The translations under genes and the position numbers were made by a program. A DNA stretch of 41,420 bases from Planctomycetota bacterium (GTDB lineage Bacteria > Planctomycetota > Phycisphaerae > WQYP01), in the NCBI GenBank assembly GCA_021809365.1, contig JAKBAC010000009.1:1-41420 (forward strand), in the 5' to 3' direction. This document shows positions 8,786 through 15,610 of this stretch, in pieces (positions within the stretch are counted from its first letter, which is position 1; every line of letters starts with the position of its first letter). The notes below the pieces were generated by a model. That model saw nothing but the letters and a program-made list of their open reading frames with translations. It did no database searches and was not told the DNA's origin.

Positions 8786-10105
8786 TCAACTCTCCGACCC
8801 TTCATCCGCACTGTCGTCGCCTGCTACCGCCTGGGAACGCTGCACAAGTTCAACTAGATTAGCGGAAGGCTTGAGATTAATCTCTTCAGTCTGCCAAGGA
8901 ATTCCAGCGGCGTTCGCCGCGTTAACGGCTGCTTTCAGGAGCGCAAGGGCGTCGTCCACAGACAACTCGTAGGCGGTGGGTTCGACGCCTGCCCCGGCTA
9001 AGATTTCCCAAAGCGAGGCTTTAACCGAGTGCAGTTGGCATCGGGAGCGTAGGTCCGCGTCGGTTCTGGCCAAGGTCGCCGCGCAGATTCCAAGCGCCGC
9101 CAAGGCTGCGCGAGCGGCAAAATTATGTGCTGGTGTGGCACCGCCTTCCGCGACGGGAAACTCGAGCCGTCGAATAGCGGAGAGCGAAAGCACCGTGGTT
9201 TGGAGCGCGTGGTGCATTGTGATACCACCTCCGAGAGGAATCTCAACGCCGCCGGCCTTTTTCCATTTTGAAACATCAGGTGGAATGTTCCCGTGGTTGG
9301 CCGCCGAAGGCTTCCCCTGATCGGAATATTTTTCCGAGTTTTTGGGAACCCACGCGTCCTTACCTTTCTGTTTGCCAAAAAGCAGCAACTTGTCGTCTTT
9401 ACACACGGCTTGCTGCCGGTCAAGGGTCCAACTCCCGTCGGAAGCACGGAACAACGGGCCTGCTTCTTTGGAGATACCAAGTGGGTCAATCCTGCTGCTG
9501 GTCTTTACTCCAAATTCGACGTCAATTGCCACAATTTCTGAGACAATGGCTCTCGCAAATTTTGGCCCAAGTCTCCCCGGCTTCTCCGGCGATCCCCATG
9601 TGCCAAATACCAGAGCCGTCGGGCAAAGTCTGAATAATTCGGTCGCATTGTATGGCCGGGCCGCTCCCCACCGGTTAGCATAATCCGATTTGCCGAAAGG
9701 CACAGGTTTACCTTTTTCATCAACCACGCTATCTCTGAGGATCGCATCGGCGATGCGGTGCGGGGCGTCCAGGCTTGTTATCCGGAAATTGCGGCCCACT
9801 TCTCGCAGTTCGCATCCGGAAAAGTCAACGGTGATCACAGGTATTTCAATGAGCTTGTCACGCCATGCCTGAAGGAGCGCCAGCTCCATCCGGTTCGCTT
9901 GTGACTGTACGGAATCCAGCAGCACGCAGGGCGCCCTTCGCCCGCCAATGAGGCGCGTCTCAGTGGCGTAGACTCCACCCATATATGTTGGCGGAAACAC
10001 CTTGTCGCCAGGGCCTCCGGCTGGCTGATATTCGGTAACACACCTTAACGCCGCGCTATTTTTCACCGCGTTGTTAAGAATTTCCAGCGTTAGTCTTTCA
10101 GGCAT
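8786..10105 (-). CDS. csb1: Csb1 (GSU0053-type), Cas7 backbone subunit
   Basis: A 439-residue protein matching the Csb1/Cas7 family of type I-G systems, which forms the helical backbone along the crRNA. Recognisable stretches are LLDSVQSQANRMELAL near residue 70 and TALVFGTWGSPEKPGRLG near residue 165. The ATG at 10105 has a strong AAGGAGAA ribosome site nine bases upstream. It is the first full gene of the operon, about 210 bases downstream of a strong promoter (10320-10349). Placing csb1-csb2 ahead of cas3-csb3 differs from the Geobacter arrangement as I recall it (cas3-csb3-csb1-csb2). Confidence 0.9.
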   Translation of the reverse strand: MPERLTLEILNNAVKNSAALRCVTEYQPAGGPGDKVFPPTYMGGVYATETRLIGGRRAPCVLLDSVQSQANRMELALLQAWRDKLIEIPVITVDFSGCELREVGRNFRITSLDAPHRIADAILRDSVVDEKGKPVPFGKSDYANRWGAARPYNATELFRLCPTALVFGTWGSPEKPGRLGPKFARAIVSEIVAIDVEFGVKTSSRIDPLGISKEAGPLFRASDGSWTLDRQQAVCKDDKLLLFGKQKGKDAWVPKNSEKYSDQGKPSAANHGNIPPDVSKWKKAGGVEIPLGGGITMHHALQTTVLSLSAIRRLEFPVAEGGATPAHNFAARAALAALGICAATLARTDADLRSRCQLHSVKASLWEILAGAGVEPTAYELSVDDALALLKAAVNAANAAGIPWQTEEINLKPSANLVELVQRSQAVAGDDSADEGSES

Positions 10106-10167
10106 TGCAATTCTCCTTTTAGCATTTCAAACATCTTCCCGAAATCCGTCATCGGTTGGTCCTGACT

Positions 10168-10290
10168 TTATTTTCTTTGCGTCTGCGTCGGCATTATGCG
10201 CTGTATGGTGCGCCTTGGCAAACGGGGTTCCTTGGTGTGGAGGTTATCCATTGTTGGCGTACTTTTTTTCCCGGCCATGTATCTTCGCAT
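10168..10290 (-). CDS. Possible small basic leader peptide (40 aa) in the cas operon 5' region
   Basis: A short open frame begins about 23 bases after the predicted transcription start and ends 62 bases before csb1. It encodes 40 residues rich in Arg, Lys, Pro and Thr (MRRYMAGKKS at the start, TQTQRK at the end). The ATG at 10290 has AAAGG seven bases upstream; an ATG at 10296 is too close to that site. No homologue is recognised. It could be a true small protein, a regulatory leader peptide, or a chance frame in a long 5' UTR. Confidence 0.3.
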   Translation of the reverse strand: MRRYMAGKKSTPTMDNLHTKEPRLPRRTIQRIMPTQTQRK

Positions 10291-10319
10291 TGCCATACCT
10301 TTCTGCCTTGCACAACTTA

Positions 10320-10349
10320 AGTATAGCGGTATTATGTGCGATATGTCAA
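10320..10349 (-). promoter_or_regulatory. Strong sigma70-like promoter for the cas operon
   Basis: Read on the minus strand: TTGACA (10349-10344, perfect -35), 18 bases, then TATACT (10325-10320, 5 of 6 for -10). The predicted start of transcription is near 10313, giving a leader of about 208 bases before csb1. The surroundings are AT-rich compared with the rest of the window. Confidence 0.7.
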
Positions 10350-10435
10350 ATATATAAAAAGTTCCTTCAACCTCCAAATATAATTAACATTTGAATTATG
10401 TGCCTTGAGGTGCTATCATTCTTTTATGAGCCAAG

Positions 10436-10693
10436 TTAATTCATTGGCTCAAATTCCGCGGACAGGATGCGGGACGGCTGCGGGCCGGGGTGAAGTTTCA
10501 CTCGCCAACGTTGAGGTGTTTCATCGATGGTTACAATGACCTCACCGGTTCGCTCGGATTCGGATAGCGTAACGGGGGTATCGAAAATCAATTGCCCACC
10601 CCCAGCCTGCGCGACGGGCAGGCATCGGCTGGCAACATGCAGATCAATGCGCACCTTGGCGGAGAAGGAATCTGGCGATGAGGCTTGAATCAT
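10436..10693 (-). CDS. Small hypothetical protein (85 aa), divergent from the kinase-like gene
   Basis: An 85-residue protein without a recognised domain. It starts MIQASSPDSFSAKVRIDLHV, is rich in alternating hydrophobic residues and probably beta-rich, with no signal peptide or membrane segment. The ATG at 10693 has a TGGAG eight bases upstream. Its start codon shares the CATG at 10691-10694 with the divergent gene at 10692, so each ribosome site lies inside the other gene's coding sequence. A longer frame starting at 10762 would overlap the kinase-like gene by 70 bases and has less support. Its function is unknown; the tight pairing suggests linked expression with the neighbour. Confidence 0.55.
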   Translation of the reverse strand: MIQASSPDSFSAKVRIDLHVASRCLPVAQAGGGQLIFDTPVTLSESERTGEVIVTIDETPQRWRVKLHPGPQPSRILSAEFEPMN

Positions 10694-11201
10694 GACTGTA
10701 TCTCCACAAGTTTCAGACACACGCGCCGGTGTTTTTGCCAGCCAACATGGCTTGCTTATCACCGGACAATTGGGCCGTGGAATTCACGGCAGCGTACACC
10801 TAACCAGTGCGATGACGGCGGTTAAGGCACATAAGACATATCAATCATACCGCCGTGAGTGTGCTTGTTACAACCGGCTGCGTGAGCGGAATATATCCGA
10901 GATTTGCGGTCACCATGTTCCGCAATACATTGGTTGTGATGATACGTTGTGGGTCATCGAAATGACCATTGTCACCCCGCCATTTCTATTGGATTTTGCC
11001 GGCGCTTATTTGGATTGGCCGCCGGAATTTCCGCCCGAGGCGATGGAATATTGGCACAACGAAAAACAGGAACAGTTCGGCGCTCGCTGGAAGGAGGTGC
11101 AAAATATTTTGGCCATGCTCAGTGAGCAGGCTGAAATATATATGCTGGATGTTAATCCAGGCAATATTATGTTCGCGGATGAAGGCATCGCGAAAAAATA
11201 A
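10692..11201 (+). CDS. Minimal protein-kinase-fold protein
   Basis: A 169-residue protein with kinase-fold hallmarks: a glycine-rich loop GQLGRGIHGSVHLT (about 25-38), the ATP-binding Lys in TAVKAHK, a Glu in YRRECACY that could pair with it, and a catalytic loop LDVNPGNIMF with Asp and Asn. The DFG segment and most of the C-lobe are absent: the frame stops a few residues after the catalytic loop. It could be a very compact kinase/phosphotransferase or a truncated gene. The last five codons and the stop (GIAKK*) are made by the end of repeat element B2, which starts at 11184. Without the element, the frame would run on for about 48 more residues to a stop near 11490. The ATG at 10692 has GAGG eight bases upstream. 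One of only two plus-strand genes in the window. Confidence 0.65.
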   Translation: MTVSPQVSDTRAGVFASQHGLLITGQLGRGIHGSVHLTSAMTAVKAHKTYQSYRRECACYNRLRERNISEICGHHVPQYIGCDDTLWVIEMTIVTPPFLLDFAGAYLDWPPEFPPEAMEYWHNEKQEQFGARWKEVQNILAMLSEQAEIYMLDVNPGNIMFADEGIAKK

Positions 11202-11345
11202 CCTGAGCATTCTGGCTGGTACTTTTGGCCGCCGGCTGCGTTGCCCGCTCGTTACAGAATCCATGCGGATATGCGCCTCGCGGGCGCCTTGCCGGCGGTC
11301 AAAATTCCTGCGCCATAATTGCTCACGTTATTTCTTCGCGATGCC
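11184..11345. repeat. Element B, complete copy B2
   Basis: A 162-bp element with terminal inverted repeats: GGCATCGCGAAAAAATAACC at 11184 and the inverse of GGCATCGCGAAGAAATAACG ending at 11345, with 24 of 26 positions matching. Its right 55 bp equal B1 (97-151), and its interior aligns over most of its length with B3 (40854-41018). The motifs CTTTTGGCCG, TTACAGA, TATGCGC and CCTGCGCCA are shared. No obvious target duplication is seen. Read in the frame used by B3 it has stop codons, so this copy is non-coding apart from the end of the kinase-like gene. Confidence 0.75.
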
Positions 11346-11809
11346 AAAGTTGATATTATCGCCCATGTTCCGTTTCGACATGCCGAAGCGGCCCCATTGA
11401 AGCATTATCTTGGGCGGTTACTCCATGCTCGCAAGGGCATTTTCCACGGCGGCTGTGATTTTTCGCAGCCGCCGTGGCCCCATTGAAAAAGAAGCGCTAT
11501 CATTGCGGATGGTGTCGGCGCAGCAATTAATAAGGACAGATGTTGAAATCGCACAATGAATCGGGTGAGTTGAGGTAACACGATCGGTCATGCCGGCCCG
11601 CCGGCCCGAATTCATTTACGTCTTGGGGTGGAAGGGATAAGGGTTGGGACTTATGGGCCAAACTCGACTTTCGCCTTTTGTTTTAGCGTTCATGCGGCGC
11701 GTTTCAGATGGTCCCGTGGTGTAAAGCGAATTTAATGAACGGGGGAGTCCGATCGCGTTATTGACTGCCATCATAAGAGATACACCTGTGCGATTGACTT
11801 GTGTAAGCG
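11346..11809. other. Gene-poor region with a strong hairpin
   Basis: This 464-bp stretch has no convincing gene. The first ~145 bases continue the kinase-like frame if element B2 is removed. A near-perfect hairpin lies at 11444-11477. Downstream there is no recognisable coding sequence, and no T-run identifies a terminator. Confidence 0.5.
11444..11477. repeat. 12-bp perfect hairpin (CCACGGCGGCTG / CAGCCGCCGTGG)
   Basis: Two 12-base arms separated by a 10-base loop. Neither strand has a T-run after it, so a simple intrinsic terminator is unlikely. A REP-like palindrome, or a bidirectional barrier between the convergent kinase-like and comF genes, is possible. Confidence 0.55.
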
Positions 11810-12610
11810 CTAACTTAGCGATGGCTCTGGAATGGGCGTGGAATCGGCAACGGCCAGGACGATGGCGTTGATGGATGCCGGGCGCATGGCGGCGGGGGTG
11901 TTGCGTAGGGCGGATGCGGCGGCATGAAGCGTGGCTCCGGTGGTACAGACATCATCGACCAGCCAGATATGCAGGCCGGAAATATTTACGCCGCTGCGTA
12001 GATGGAATGCTCCACGCAAATTATCGGCGCGGGCGGTGGCGCTGGACAGGGCGGTTTGAGCCTTGGTGGAACGGCGGCGACGCAGCAGATCATCAGATGG
12101 AACATCTAAAATGTCAGAAAGTTCCGCGGCCAATTCGTGCGCCTGATTAAAGCCGCGCCGCCATTGTCGGAACCAGTGCAAGGGTACGGGCACAAGTTGA
12201 TCGATCGGTCCGGCATCGGCATGTCGGACCGCGGTGGCCAGCCATGGTGCCAATATGGGTGCTAACGCCCAATGCCGCGCGAATTTCAAGCTGTGAATAA
12301 GGCGGCTTAATGGGCCGTTAAGCGTACCAAGGCGAATGAGGTGATCCACCCCAAGCTTGCGTTGTGGGCAACGTTGGCAGCCGTGGCGTGCCGCGAAAGG
12401 TCCCAGCGTGCTTCCGCAGCGCCGGCAATATGGCCAGAGCAGTTGTGTGTGTAATTGAGACTGAATGTGAGGTGCCAAACCTTTGTCCGCCGGACTGATG
12501 GGTTGGCCGGAGACCCAGCATGTCGGTGGAAAAATGGCCGCAAGCGGTTGGGGCACGCGGCGGCCCGTGCGCTGTCCCGTGTGATTCGTTCCGCTTGGTC
12601 CCTCATTCAT
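11810..12610 (-). CDS. comF: ComF-family phosphoribosyltransferase-like protein
   Basis: A 266-residue ComF-type protein. These proteins have an N-terminal zinc finger and a type I phosphoribosyltransferase fold and are linked to DNA uptake. The zinc finger is visible as CRRCGSTLG...CQRCPQRK, and the PRPP-binding loop as IWLVDDVCTTGATLHAA near residue 220. QLVPVPLHWFRQWRRGFNQA is a further family signature. The ATG at 12610 overlaps the stop of the upstream gene as ATGA, so translation is probably coupled. The frame stays open far upstream, but that part runs antisense-free through the preceding gene in another frame and is not a fusion. Last gene of the rho-led operon; a small palindrome (CGCTAA-G-TTAGCG) covers its stop codon. 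Confidence 0.88.
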   Translation of the reverse strand: MNEGPSGTNHTGQRTGRRVPQPLAAIFPPTCWVSGQPISPADKGLAPHIQSQLHTQLLWPYCRRCGSTLGPFAARHGCQRCPQRKLGVDHLIRLGTLNGPLSRLIHSLKFARHWALAPILAPWLATAVRHADAGPIDQLVPVPLHWFRQWRRGFNQAHELAAELSDILDVPSDDLLRRRRSTKAQTALSSATARADNLRGAFHLRSGVNISGLHIWLVDDVCTTGATLHAAASALRNTPAAMRPASINAIVLAVADSTPIPEPSLS

Positions 12611-13962
12611 GGGGATAGCTCTCCCAGGATGTGAATAAACGATGCGCATAATTCCGCGGCCTGGGATTCCGTCAGCGCCGTTTTCCGCCAGGTCAGGGAA
12701 AGGTTGAGGCGGGATCGAAACGTGGTCAGAGCAAATACCACCGGCAGAAGCGGTCCCACAGGAGAAATACGAATGTAATCCTGAATCTGCGCTCCAAGGC
12801 CCGCGGTTTGATCCATCCATGCCCCAGTAAGATTGACATTGGATACACCGGCAAGCAATGGGCAATTTTTCTGAAAAAACAACGCCTTGTGGCGCGGCTC
12901 CGCATAGAGTTCGGAAAAATACCTGACCACGGCGAGTTCGCCAAATGCCGCGACTGCGCCACAGCGATTTTTGAATGATCGGGTCTGACGGGATGCCTGA
13001 CGGATCAAATCGGGCATGGCACGCTGTTCGGGACGGGAGAATGTATTGATGCAGGAACTTAAAAATAATCCGAATGTATGGTTCAGCGGCTGACGGGCTA
13101 AAGAGCGGATGTCCACAATCGCTCCGATGCTCACGCAGGTGCGGCTGCCCGCCCACCAGCGACGGCGGAATTTATAGCGGTGCGGCGCGGTGAGTTGTCC
13201 GATGGCCATGGCTATCGCGGCCAGAAAAATATCATTGACACTGCACCCATTGGACCTGGCGCAGGCGATAAGATTGCCGAGAAGATGGTCGGGAAGAACT
13301 GACATGGAAAGTCCGGCGGAGAAGTCCAGCGGGTCGGTCAAAGCGAATCGCCAGGATCGGCGATGTCTGAAATAGCGGCGGGCGGCATGTAAGATCTGAA
13401 TCGGCACGGCCAGGGAACCGCGTTTGTGAACGAAGAGATTGTCAAAGGATTGATCGTTGATTTGCAGTGTGTGTTCGCGATCCGCAGGCGCGCCGGAATA
13501 GGCGGCGAGGATCAGTCGCATGAGTTCACGAATGGCCCAACTGTCGGCAACCCAGTGGTTGTAAACCGTCAGCAGCCAATAATCGGCACCATCCGGAATA
13601 ATAAAAAACCGCAAGGGCAGTTCATCTCGGCCAAAGGGTGTATTGATTTCCCTGGATGCCACGGCGGCGAGAGTTTCAGCGCAGATTTGCGGGACCACTT
13701 CGGTATCGGAATTGAATGTGGCGCAATCGCCCCGGATTTGCGGATCGCCCAGCCCGATGGCGCGGATGACCTGATTGACGGCAACCCGCCAATGGTCGGT
13801 ATCAACGGGGCCGATCAAACGCATCGCCTGCGCGGCATTATAAGGCCCCAGTGACGCCCAACCGCGCATGAGTTGCTGAAAAATGTTCAGTCGCATGGTC
13901 GTGGCTTGATTGCCGGGCGCTGGCGAATTTGCGGGGGCGCTGATGGCGGTCTGGTTATTCAT
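12607..13962 (-). CDS. Condensation-fold (CoA-dependent acyltransferase superfamily) protein
   Basis: A 451-residue protein resembling NRPS condensation-domain or wax-ester-synthase-like acyltransferases. The active-site region reads LLTVYNHWVADSWAIREL: the usual HHxxxDG is present as NHWVADS, keeping the second His and the Asp but replacing the first His with Asn. Further upstream, MRLIGPVDTDHWRVAVNQVI fits the opening strand-helix of the fold. There is no adenylation or carrier domain. Substrates are unknown; a stand-alone acyltransferase acting on a lipid or alcohol is plausible. The ATG at 13962 overlaps the methyltransferase 3' end by 8 bases, and its stop overlaps comF, so it lies inside the operon. 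Confidence 0.7.
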   Translation of the reverse strand: MNNQTAISAPANSPAPGNQATTMRLNIFQQLMRGWASLGPYNAAQAMRLIGPVDTDHWRVAVNQVIRAIGLGDPQIRGDCATFNSDTEVVPQICAETLAAVASREINTPFGRDELPLRFFIIPDGADYWLLTVYNHWVADSWAIRELMRLILAAYSGAPADREHTLQINDQSFDNLFVHKRGSLAVPIQILHAARRYFRHRRSWRFALTDPLDFSAGLSMSVLPDHLLGNLIACARSNGCSVNDIFLAAIAMAIGQLTAPHRYKFRRRWWAGSRTCVSIGAIVDIRSLARQPLNHTFGLFLSSCINTFSRPEQRAMPDLIRQASRQTRSFKNRCGAVAAFGELAVVRYFSELYAEPRHKALFFQKNCPLLAGVSNVNLTGAWMDQTAGLGAQIQDYIRISPVGPLLPVVFALTTFRSRLNLSLTWRKTALTESQAAELCASFIHILGELSP

Positions 13963-14617
13963 GAGACTCTATCCAATTGCGCTGCCGGGGGCCGGTCAGG
14001 CGCGGAATAAATCGTCCGGTGCTTCCGCAATATGCGGTGTATGGCGCACCATGGATTTTACGCAGGTACTGCTCTTCGCGTAAGGCCTCGAGTGTAATAA
14101 GCGTAATATGAATCATGGCGGTTGCCAGCATCGGAATGGTTGGAACCGCTAAAAGCGTGCACAGCATAAGAATGATGGATAGCGCGTAAATGGGATGGCG
14201 GACGATGCGATAGGCACCGCGAATGACCAATTCGGTTTTTTCGGCGGGATCGATGCCAATTCGCCAGGATCGGCCCATTTGTCGCCAGCAGATGAATGTC
14301 AATATCAGCGCCACGAGTCCCAGCAGGGTTGCCGCTACACCGATCCATTGCGTGTGCGGTGTCATGGGCCAGAATGGGCGCAGCCACCACACCTGGGAAA
14401 ATCCATGGATGGCTGACAGCCATGGCAAAATGCACCATGCGAAAATGGCGGGGGTCCAAAGTAAGCGCAAGCCGCGGCCCGTGGTTTCCCGGGGCAGCAC
14501 GTTGGGGTCTTTGCCGATCTTGCGGCCAAGGCGCACGGCCTTGACGATCACCGTCCCCCAGTAAATCACCACCCATAAACCTGAAACGGCAGCCGATAGT
14601 CTTGGCAGCATCAACAT
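13955..14617 (-). CDS. Membrane methyltransferase of the ICMT/PEMT family
   Basis: A 220-residue integral membrane protein with four to five hydrophobic segments. It carries the family signature GAYRIVRHPIYALS near residue 130 and the C-terminal EALREEQYLRKIHGAPYTAY, in which Glu, His and Tyr residues are typical. Such enzymes use S-adenosylmethionine to methylate isoprenylcysteine or phospholipid amines; in bacteria most are of unknown substrate. The ATG at 14617 has GGAG eight bases upstream. It lies 24 bases after the epimerase stop and overlaps the condensation-fold gene, suggesting a shared lipid- or envelope-modifying role. Confidence 0.8.
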   Translation of the reverse strand: MLMLPRLSAAVSGLWVVIYWGTVIVKAVRLGRKIGKDPNVLPRETTGRGLRLLWTPAIFAWCILPWLSAIHGFSQVWWLRPFWPMTPHTQWIGVAATLLGLVALILTFICWRQMGRSWRIGIDPAEKTELVIRGAYRIVRHPIYALSIILMLCTLLAVPTIPMLATAMIHITLITLEALREEQYLRKIHGAPYTAYCGSTGRFIPRLTGPRQRNWIESHE

Positions 14618-14641
14618 CCATTACACTCCATGGATTTATGA

Positions 14642-15610
14642 TCAGGATTTTCCGGAGTCGCGATACCACTGTACTGTTTTTTCCAGGCCCGCATCAAAAT
14701 ACATTACCGGCTGATAGCCAATGACCGATCGGGCCAGAGCAATGTCCGCCAGAGAGTCCCGCACATCGCCGGCGCGGGGCGGCAGATACTGCGGCTGTAC
14801 TGATCGGTTCAAATGTTTTGTGATCTTTTCAAGTAAACTATTGAGGCTGATGTTCTGTCCGCAGGCGATATTGACCGTCTCACCGGTAGGGGCCTTGGCA
14901 CATATTCCCGCAAGCATGTTGGCGTATACAACATTGGATACATGACAAAAATCCCGCGTCTGTCCACCATCGCCATAAATCTGTGGCCGGCGATTTTCCA
15001 GTACTGCCGTGATAAATGCGGGAATCACCGCCGCATACGCACTCTTCGGATTTTGCCGGGGGCCAAAGACGTTGAAGTAGCGCAGGCATAGTGTGGACAA
15101 GCCGTACACCTGAGCGTAGACGCGGGCATACAGCTCGCCGGTATATTTGCCGACGGCGTAGGGGCTTTTGGGTGCCGCGGGCATCGCTTCGTGCTTAGGC
15201 AGTGTGGGGCTGTCGCCATAGGCGGCGCTGCTGGCGGAATAGATCAGGCGGTGAACTTTTTCAAGGCGGGCGGCTTCAAGCACGTTGAGGGTGCCGCCGA
15301 TATTCACGGCGTTATAGCCAATGGGATCCGCCACGGAACCGGGTACGCTGCCCAAGGCGGCGAGATGGAAAATGATTGTACGTCCATGCGCGGCCTTTCG
15401 GCACTGATCCAGATCGGTAATATCGCCACGGACAAATTCAATTTGTGATTCAATCTCTGCCAGATTGGCCTTGGAGCCGGCACTGAGATTATCCAGCACC
15501 CGCACGCCGGCACCGGCTTCCAACAAGCCGCGAACCAGATGAGAACCGATGAACCCCGCACCGCCGGTGACCAGCACCGGGATGTTTTTATATGAGGAAA
15601 AGGTCATCAT
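14642..15610 (-). CDS. NAD-dependent sugar-nucleotide epimerase/dehydratase (extended SDR)
   Basis: A 322-residue extended short-chain dehydrogenase/reductase of the UDP-glucose/N-acetylglucosamine 4-epimerase type. The Rossmann motif is VTGGAGFIGSHLV near residue 15, the NAD ribose-binding region is DNLSAG, and the catalytic motif YxxxK is visible as YAVGKYTGE, preceded by SSAAYG. The motif LRYFNVFGPRQ is typical of epimerases acting on UDP-sugars. It probably supplies a nucleotide sugar for surface polysaccharide; the exact substrate cannot be told. The ATG at 15610 overlaps the rho stop in TAATG, with no separate ribosome site, so it depends on translational coupling to rho. A second ATG follows at 15607. 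Confidence 0.88.
   Translation of the reverse strand: MMTFSSYKNIPVLVTGGAGFIGSHLVRGLLEAGAGVRVLDNLSAGSKANLAEIESQIEFVRGDITDLDQCRKAAHGRTIIFHLAALGSVPGSVADPIGYNAVNIGGTLNVLEAARLEKVHRLIYSASSAAYGDSPTLPKHEAMPAAPKSPYAVGKYTGELYARVYAQVYGLSTLCLRYFNVFGPRQNPKSAYAAVIPAFITAVLENRRPQIYGDGGQTRDFCHVSNVVYANMLAGICAKAPTGETVNIACGQNISLNSLLEKITKHLNRSVQPQYLPPRAGDVRDSLADIALARSVIGYQPVMYFDAGLEKTVQWYRDSGKS

Larger units (their letters stand above)
10106..10435. other. Promoter and leader region of the cas operon
   Basis: This 330-bp stretch separates csb1 from the next gene. It holds the cas promoter (10320-10349), a possible 40-codon ORF (10168-10290) and the csb1 ribosome site. No direct-repeat/spacer pattern is present, so it is not a CRISPR array or a recognisable array leader. 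Confidence 0.6.

Noticed and set aside
1..10435. CRISPR array or cas2 near the cas genes
   Set aside because: No regularly spaced direct repeats and no Cas2-like frame are visible here. Both may lie left of the window.
11418..11615. 65-codon minus-strand frame in the gene-poor region
   Set aside because: There is no good ribosome site; it spans the hairpin and shows no family resemblance.
12611..13156. Upstream extension of comF making a 448-residue protein
   Set aside because: The extra part overlaps the condensation-fold gene in another frame. The ATGA overlap at 12607-12610 and the ComF zinc finger just downstream mark the true start.
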